Source of the DNA: Candidatus Hydrogenedens sp.
GTDB lineage: Bacteria > Hydrogenedentota > Hydrogenedentia > Hydrogenedentales > Hydrogenedentaceae
NCBI GenBank assembly: GCA_020216745.1
Contig: JAIWNQ010000119.1
Span: 1-10,000, forward strand
DNA: 10,000 bases
Direction of reading: 5' to 3'
This document shows, piece by piece, positions 6,330 to 10,000 of this stretch. The notes under the pieces are model-generated. The model had not been told where the DNA came from and did not search any database. It was given only the letters and a program-made list of their open reading frames with translations. The translations under genes and the position numbers were made by a program. How positions within the stretch are numbered: the stretch's first letter is position 1; each line of letters opens with the position of its first letter.

Positions 6330-6707
6330 TTATGCTACACCCAGTTTTGCTTTTAATGTCGAAATCAGAACCTTCGGGTCAACAGGCTTCTGGAAAATCC
6401 CAGCCAGTCCTAACTCGCGGGCATCTATGTTGTATCGAACCGCATCACCTGCGGAACTCAACATATACATCGGTCCGGGATATTTATCTTCTTTAAGTTT
6501 TGTTGCAACTTGACTTCCTGAATCTACATTTTCCATCATCAAGTCGATGATAACCGCATCTGGTTGTATCCTTTGAACTGCCTTTAAACCTTCTTCTCCG
6601 TTAGCCGCCTCTCCGACAACAAATCCGGCGGATTCTAACATAACTCTTAATGCAGAACGAATATCAGGGTCATCATCAATAATAAGAATAACTTTCTTTT
6701 GTTCCAT
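6330..6707 (-). CDS. Stand-alone response-regulator receiver protein, last gene of the hydrogenase operon
   Basis: A 125-residue single receiver domain with no output domain. The CheY-type residues are all present: the acidic cluster Asp11-Asp12-Asp13 after VILII, the phospho-acceptor Asp55 in AVIIDLMME (51-59), the switch Ser84/Ser85 in YMLSSAGDA (81-89), and Lys107 in FQKPVD (105-110). It must act by binding another protein or relaying phosphate; no target can be read from the sequence. The ATG follows AAAGGAG with an 8-nt spacer, and the first 32 nt overlap the end of the maturation-protease gene, a sign of translational coupling. A strong terminator follows. Its place at the end of the Hox operon suggests a role tied to the hydrogenase, and the separately transcribed kinase at 4798-6234 is the nearest possible phosphodonor. 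Both links are inference. Confidence 0.93.
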   Translation of the reverse strand: MEQKKVILIIDDDPDIRSALRVMLESAGFVVGEAANGEEGLKAVQRIQPDAVIIDLMMENVDSGSQVATKLKEDKYPGPMYMLSSAGDAVRYNIDARELGLAGIFQKPVDPKVLISTLKAKLGVA

Positions 6708-7170
6708 GTTCCCTTCTCCTTTGTTGATTTAATATTTTATTTAGATATTGCCATGCTAATTCAAGATTATCGTTTGCTTCTTCAGTAATCCCTTCACCTA
6801 TCGTAAAATCATAACCTCTAATACCTAACATCCACGTTTCTGGTGCAGAACCAAAATATTCATCACAAATAGCAACTACTGATTCTGCATTTAGAGAATG
6901 TGTTGTAAAGGTTATATCTTTAGAAGGGAATACTCTCTTTATGTAAAAAGGCTCTTCACCTTCTTTCGTTGCATCTACAAATATTACTTTATCATAGTTT
7001 GCCAGTTCAGCAGCCAATTCGACATTTAACTGGTAATCTGCATCGGTATCAATATTGCCTTGGGTCATCTGTTGAATACGTTGGACAAATAAGTGTCCTA
7101 ACACATCATCATGACGCCCAGGATTCCCATATCCGAAGATAAGTATTTTATCATCCTCTGATACGTTCAT
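6676..7170 (-). CDS. [NiFe] hydrogenase maturation protease (HybD/HoxM family)
   Basis: This cytoplasmic endopeptidase family removes the C-terminal tail of the hydrogenase large subunit after nickel insertion. Visible features, numbered from the chosen start, are ILIFGYGNPGRHDD (9-22) with the metal-site acidic residue (Asp21/Asp22, in place of Glu16 of E. coli HybD), VIFVDAT (62-68) with Asp66, and FTTHSLN (88-94) with His91. This is the normal nickel-binding triad layout. I chose the ATG at 7170 (164 residues) because AAGGTGAGG lies just before it; an in-frame ATG at 7188 would give 170 residues but has no ribosome-binding site. The gene overlaps the end of hoxH by 20 nt and the start of the receiver gene by 32 nt. 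HoxH keeps a 25-residue tail after its last metal-site motif, which is the expected substrate. The tail of this protein beyond about residue 147 is rich in Arg and Tyr and not conserved-looking. Confidence 0.9.
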   Translation of the reverse strand: MNVSEDDKILIFGYGNPGRHDDVLGHLFVQRIQQMTQGNIDTDADYQLNVELAAELANYDKVIFVDATKEGEEPFYIKRVFPSKDITFTTHSLNAESVVAICDEYFGSAPETWMLGIRGYDFTIGEGITEEANDNLELAWQYLNKILNQQRRREHGTKESYSYY

Positions 7171-8596
7171 GAACAACCTCACCTTCATGGTTCATTATTT
7201 GCACATGCAATGGCATCTGTCCTAACGCATGGGTTGCACAACTTAAACATGGGTCATAAGCACGAATACCTACTTCAATAGTATTCAACAACCCTTCCGT
7301 TATTTCAGACTTCCCTTGCAAATAATCCTTTGCAAGAACATTTACAACCTGATTCATAGGTTCATTATTATTGGTCGTAGATACAATTAGATTTGCAAGA
7401 ACAATCTGGTCATTGTCATTAATTTCGTAATGATGGAATAATGTTCCACGTGGAGCTTCTATCAATGCAACACCGCGTTTCTGTTTCGTTCCCTGAGTAA
7501 TTAGATTTGTCCCCTGCAAATCAGGGTCGTTTAACAAATCTTTTATTTTCTCAGCAGAGTGTAACATTTCAATTAATCTCGCCCAGTGATATGCCATAGA
7601 AGCATTTATAAGCTTTCCACCTGTCAATGACATTAACTCCTGTCGTTCTTTCTCTGCGAATGGCGTATCAATAAAATCACAGTTGTTAATTCTTGCTAAT
7701 GGCCCTACACGATACCATCCCTTTTCTTTTCCCAAAGAACGAATAAACGGGAACTTCATATAACTCCACGGACGAACTTCTTCAGCAATATAATCAAGAT
7801 AATCTTCGGGCTTAACCATATCAAAGATTATTTTTCCATCTGCTGTTTTAGCCCTTAATAAACCATCATACAGGTCAAGACAGCCATCTTTACGAACTAT
7901 ACTTAAATGATTGGAATCAAAATACCCAAATTTAAGGAAAAAGTCTAATTTCTCTTTTACTATTTTTTTACATAATTCAACGGACTCTAAAGACCATTTT
8001 ATAATGGTATCAATATCCTTCAGAAAGCCATCTCTTTCTTCAATAGATAGATTTTTATTGATGCCACCGGGAATAGCACCTGTCCCATGCACTTTCTTCC
8101 CCGCAGTGGCTTTTATAACCTCCTGACCATATTTTCTCAATAACACGGCCTTTTTTGCCGTTTCCGGGTCCGCTTTTATCACACCAATCACATTTCTTTG
8201 TTCAACCGGTGCATCAAATCCAAATAATAAATCAGGAGAACAAAGATGGAAAAAGTGTAGTGCATGAGACTGTAAAGTTTGTCCATAGTGCATAAGCCTT
8301 CTCATCTTTTCTGCGGTAGGAGTTAGTGTTGTTGCTCCTACAATAACATCAGTTGCTTTTGCTGCACAGAGATGATGGCTTACAGGACAAATTCCACAAA
8401 GTCTTTGAACAATGGTTGGGGCTTCCCAATAAAACCTTCCTTGAACAAAACGTTCAAATCCACGAAATTCTATAATATGGAAACGGGTCTGTTTCACATT
8501 TCCTTTTTCATCTAAAAGGATAGTAACTTTCCCGTGTCCTTCTACCCGTGTAACGGGATTTATTACGATTTTTCTTCCTGTTGTTTTTGTGCTCAT
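7151..8596 (-). CDS. hoxH: NAD-reducing type (group 3) [NiFe] hydrogenase large subunit
   Basis: The 481-residue catalytic subunit carries the NiFe(CN)2CO site for reversible H2 oxidation in the cytoplasm. The N-terminal motif RLCGICPVSH (65-74) gives Cys67, Cys70 and His74. The C-terminal motif DPCLSCATH (448-456) gives Cys450, Cys453 and His456, so the four nickel-binding cysteines are intact. VTRVEGHGKV (15-24), FRGFERFVQGR (44-54), GQTLQSHALHFFHLCSPD and AIPGGINKNLS are HoxH-like and set it apart from membrane-bound group 1 enzymes. A 25-residue tail follows His456, to be cut by the protease encoded next. The ATG at 8596 follows AGGAGG with 7 nt spacing, 17 nt after hoxY. With HoxY, HoxU and probably HoxF it would exchange electrons between H2 and NAD(P)H. 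Assignment to group 3d rather than another group 3 class rests on the neighbouring subunits and motif resemblance, not on a tree. Confidence 0.95.
   Translation of the reverse strand: MSTKTTGRKIVINPVTRVEGHGKVTILLDEKGNVKQTRFHIIEFRGFERFVQGRFYWEAPTIVQRLCGICPVSHHLCAAKATDVIVGATTLTPTAEKMRRLMHYGQTLQSHALHFFHLCSPDLLFGFDAPVEQRNVIGVIKADPETAKKAVLLRKYGQEVIKATAGKKVHGTGAIPGGINKNLSIEERDGFLKDIDTIIKWSLESVELCKKIVKEKLDFFLKFGYFDSNHLSIVRKDGCLDLYDGLLRAKTADGKIIFDMVKPEDYLDYIAEEVRPWSYMKFPFIRSLGKEKGWYRVGPLARINNCDFIDTPFAEKERQELMSLTGGKLINASMAYHWARLIEMLHSAEKIKDLLNDPDLQGTNLITQGTKQKRGVALIEAPRGTLFHHYEINDNDQIVLANLIVSTTNNNEPMNQVVNVLAKDYLQGKSEITEGLLNTIEVGIRAYDPCLSCATHALGQMPLHVQIMNHEGEVVHERIRG
7177..7185 (-). promoter_or_regulatory. 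Ribosome-binding site that fixes the protease start
   Basis: On the minus strand AAGGTGAGG stands 6 nt before the ATG at 7170, inside the end of hoxH. The alternative upstream ATG at 7188 is preceded only by AT-rich sequence without a purine-rich box, so the later start is preferred. Confidence 0.65.
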
Positions 8597-8613
8597 AGAA
8601 CTGCCTCCTGAAA

Positions 8614-9162
8614 TTAATCAAATTTTATTAGTTCATAATCAAGACTTAACGGTTCACCTTTTAATAGGGCAACCAGTGCATTCCAAATTGTATCCGCTGA
8701 AGGTGGACAGCCTGGCAAGAAATAATCAATTTTGACTACTTCATGACAGGGATACACCTTATCTAATAAAACAGGGATATCTGGGTCATTAGGAATAACA
8801 CCTGTATTCTCACTCTTTACTGTGGGTCCATTCAGATAGGCTTCTTCCAGACATTCCTTTAACGGAACTAAATTTCTCATAGAAGGGACTCCCCCAGTTA
8901 AAGCACATGCACCAATGGCAACCAGAATCTTACAATGTTTCCTAAACTCCATCAGTATCTCTGCATTCTCATCATTACTTATACCACCTTCAATAATCCC
9001 AATATCTACAGGTTTAGTAAAATTTTTTATATCATTTATAGGGGACTTGTTAAATTCCACTAATTCAACAAGGTCTAAAATGCGTTCGTCAATGTCTAAA
9101 ATAGACATATGACATCCAAAACACCCTGTAAAATGGGCTGTTGCTATAACAGGTTTACTCAT
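8614..9162 (-). CDS. hoxY: NAD-reducing type [NiFe] hydrogenase small subunit
   Basis: This 182-residue subunit carries the proximal 4Fe-4S cluster that relays electrons from the NiFe site. The expected ligands are Cys14 and Cys17 (TGCFGCHMSILDIDE, 12-26), Cys86 (IGACALTGGVPS, 83-94) and Cys152 (LPGCPPSAD, 149-157). FGCHMS with DIDER and the absence of a Tat signal or a long C-terminal domain are typical of the short cytoplasmic HoxY rather than of membrane-bound or periplasmic small subunits. Length matches the family. Cys139 (YPCHEV) is near the last ligand and may be an extra or conserved non-ligand residue. The ATG is preceded by AAGGAA at 7 nt. It lies 19 nt after hoxU and 17 nt before hoxH, which fits the order U-Y-H known from hox operons. 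Confidence 0.95.
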   Translation of the reverse strand: MSKPVIATAHFTGCFGCHMSILDIDERILDLVELVEFNKSPINDIKNFTKPVDIGIIEGGISNDENAEILMEFRKHCKILVAIGACALTGGVPSMRNLVPLKECLEEAYLNGPTVKSENTGVIPNDPDIPVLLDKVYPCHEVVKIDYFLPGCPPSADTIWNALVALLKGEPLSLDYELIKFD

Positions 9163-9181
9163 AACTCCATTCCTTTCCTGT

Positions 9182-9898
9182 TTATGATTTCACTTTTTTT
9201 GTTTCTATATCGGAACCAATCGGTTTTTTGTCGTATGGTCTTTTTCCAACAGGAGTCAAATATCCTTGCCGTTTAACTACAAGACATCCTGTAGGACAAA
9301 CAGACATTGCTTTGTCGTCTTTTGTCAAGTTGGTATCTTTTAGTCCATCATTGGAATTCACCGAAATACGCATGTTAATACCACGATTCTCGAAACCAAA
9401 TACATTTTTCTTATCCAGATGCATAGATGCTCTTACACAACGACCACATAAAACACAGCGATTCCTGTCCAAATAGACATCTGGATGGGTAGCATCCAAC
9501 TCTCGTTGAGCATATAAGTAAGGCATCTGGGGCGTTAATAATCCGAGACGATATGCCAGAGCCTGTAGCTCACATTTTCCTGCAACTTCGCATGATGGAC
9601 AGAAATGATTTCCTTCTACAAATAACATCTCAATAATGTTTCTTCGTAAACTATTTAATTCTTCCGTATCATTCTCTACAACAATCCCTTCTGCGACCGG
9701 ATATGTACACGAATTAACAGGCCTTCCATTTACCTTTACTGTGCAAACACGACAATGCCCTCCAGGAGGAAGGTCTTTTAAATAGCATAGCCTCGGGATA
9801 TAAATTCCGGCGTCATCTGCCGCTTGAATGATGGTTTTATCTGGCGAGGCTTTAACCTCAACACCATCAATTGTAAAAGTAACTAATTCTTTACTCAT
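9182..9898 (-). CDS. hoxU: Diaphorase-side iron-sulfur subunit HoxU of a bidirectional hydrogenase
   Basis: A 238-residue iron-sulfur protein homologous to the N-terminal part of complex I NuoG. An N-terminal 2Fe-2S ferredoxin domain uses Cys38, Cys49, Cys52 and Cys64 (RLCYLKDLPPGGHCRVCTV, then NSCTYP). A His-Cys3 4Fe-4S motif is GNHFCPSCEVAGKCELQ (96-112; His98, Cys100, Cys103, Cys109). A further 4Fe-4S cluster uses Cys148, Cys151 and Cys154 (RCVLCGRCVRAS) and Cys201 in SVCPTGCL. KNVFGFENRG (164-173) is a HoxU signature. It wires the hydrogenase dimer HoxYH to the NAD-binding flavin subunit in the cytoplasm. Cys205, where Ala is common in the CPxGAL motif, is an extra cysteine. The ATG overlaps the stop of the upstream gene in a TAATG junction with an AAGGAG box before it, indicating translational coupling. 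Confidence 0.94.
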   Translation of the reverse strand: MSKELVTFTIDGVEVKASPDKTIIQAADDAGIYIPRLCYLKDLPPGGHCRVCTVKVNGRPVNSCTYPVAEGIVVENDTEELNSLRRNIIEMLFVEGNHFCPSCEVAGKCELQALAYRLGLLTPQMPYLYAQRELDATHPDVYLDRNRCVLCGRCVRASMHLDKKNVFGFENRGINMRISVNSNDGLKDTNLTKDDKAMSVCPTGCLVVKRQGYLTPVGKRPYDKKPIGSDIETKKVKS

Positions 9899-10000
9899 TA
9901 TTTTACTCCTTCCATAGTTCTTCCACTTGCTTCTATTCCTACTTTCATGGCTTTTTGTAAATCAAAGGTTAACAATTTCCCATCTTCTTCCTTAATTTTT
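9898..10000 (-). CDS. C-terminal end of the gene upstream of hoxU, probably the diaphorase subunit HoxF (partial)
   Basis: On the minus strand a frame runs from the window edge to a TAA at 9900-9898 that shares one base with the hoxU ATG. It encodes the last 33 residues (start KIKEEDGKLLTFDLQKAMKV, end RTMEGVK). The frame, the stop-start overlap and the AAGGAG box placed for hoxU show it is a real coding end. The short tail has no cysteine or cofactor motif, so the name comes from gene order: in hox operons the NAD- and FMN-binding HoxF usually precedes HoxU. Another possibility is a different accessory subunit placed between them. Confidence 0.6.
   Translation of the reverse strand, partial: KIKEEDGKLLTFDLQKAMKVGIEASGRTMEGVK

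Noticed and set aside
6251..6496. Plus-strand reading frame of 81 codons starting next to the operon terminator
   Set aside because: It runs through the terminator hairpin and antisense to the receiver gene, whose family motifs are unambiguous. Its product shows no recognisable motif.
8915..9476. Plus-strand frames opposite hoxY and hoxU (8915-9112 and 9228-9476)
   Set aside because: They oppose genes with fully conserved cluster ligands and show no own signals.

Overview
The window is an AT-rich, densely coded bacterial segment with only short intergenic gaps, the longest about 140 bases. Taxonomy cannot be fixed from it. Three things suggest an anaerobic or fermentative bacterium of the PVC / Hydrogenedentes / Omnitrophica kind: the exported-protein fragment with a 'LGPF...GGE' beta-sandwich, the bidirectional NAD-linked type [NiFe] hydrogenase, and the low GC content. 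This is inference only.

Region 1 (1-3261, plus strand) is a three-gene cell-surface module. It holds the C-terminal part of a large protein with a sugar-binding-like beta-sandwich, then a complete MBOAT membrane O-acyltransferase of the AlgI type, then a membrane-anchored SGNH-like protein of the AlgJ/AlgX type. The last two form the usual pair for O-acetylating an extracytoplasmic glycan.

Region 2 (3311-4657, minus strand) holds an inositol-monophosphatase family enzyme and, upstream of it, a small polytopic membrane protein resembling the TMEM229 / CmpB-like family. These converge on region 1.

Region 3 (4798-6234, minus strand) is a six-helix membrane histidine kinase. A GGVYSPF motif resembles the quinone-site motif of RegB/PrrB redox kinases, and its only cysteine lies 12 residues before the phospho-accepting histidine.

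Region 4 (6277-10000, minus strand) is the distal part of a hydrogenase operon. In transcription order it reads: end of a probable diaphorase subunit (HoxF-like), hoxU, hoxY, hoxH, a hydrogenase maturation protease, and a stand-alone receiver protein. A clean hairpin terminator closes it. Genes are tightly packed or overlap, which suggests translational coupling. HoxU, HoxY and HoxH keep all the expected cluster and active-site ligands, and HoxH keeps the C-terminal tail that such a protease removes. The kinase begins just beyond the terminator, so a redox- or H2-responsive two-component system linked to the hydrogenase is a reasonable but unproven reading.

No RNA genes, CRISPR arrays, insertion sequences or integrase-type elements were seen. 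The most interesting elements are the receiver built into the hydrogenase operon and the neighbouring RegB-like kinase.
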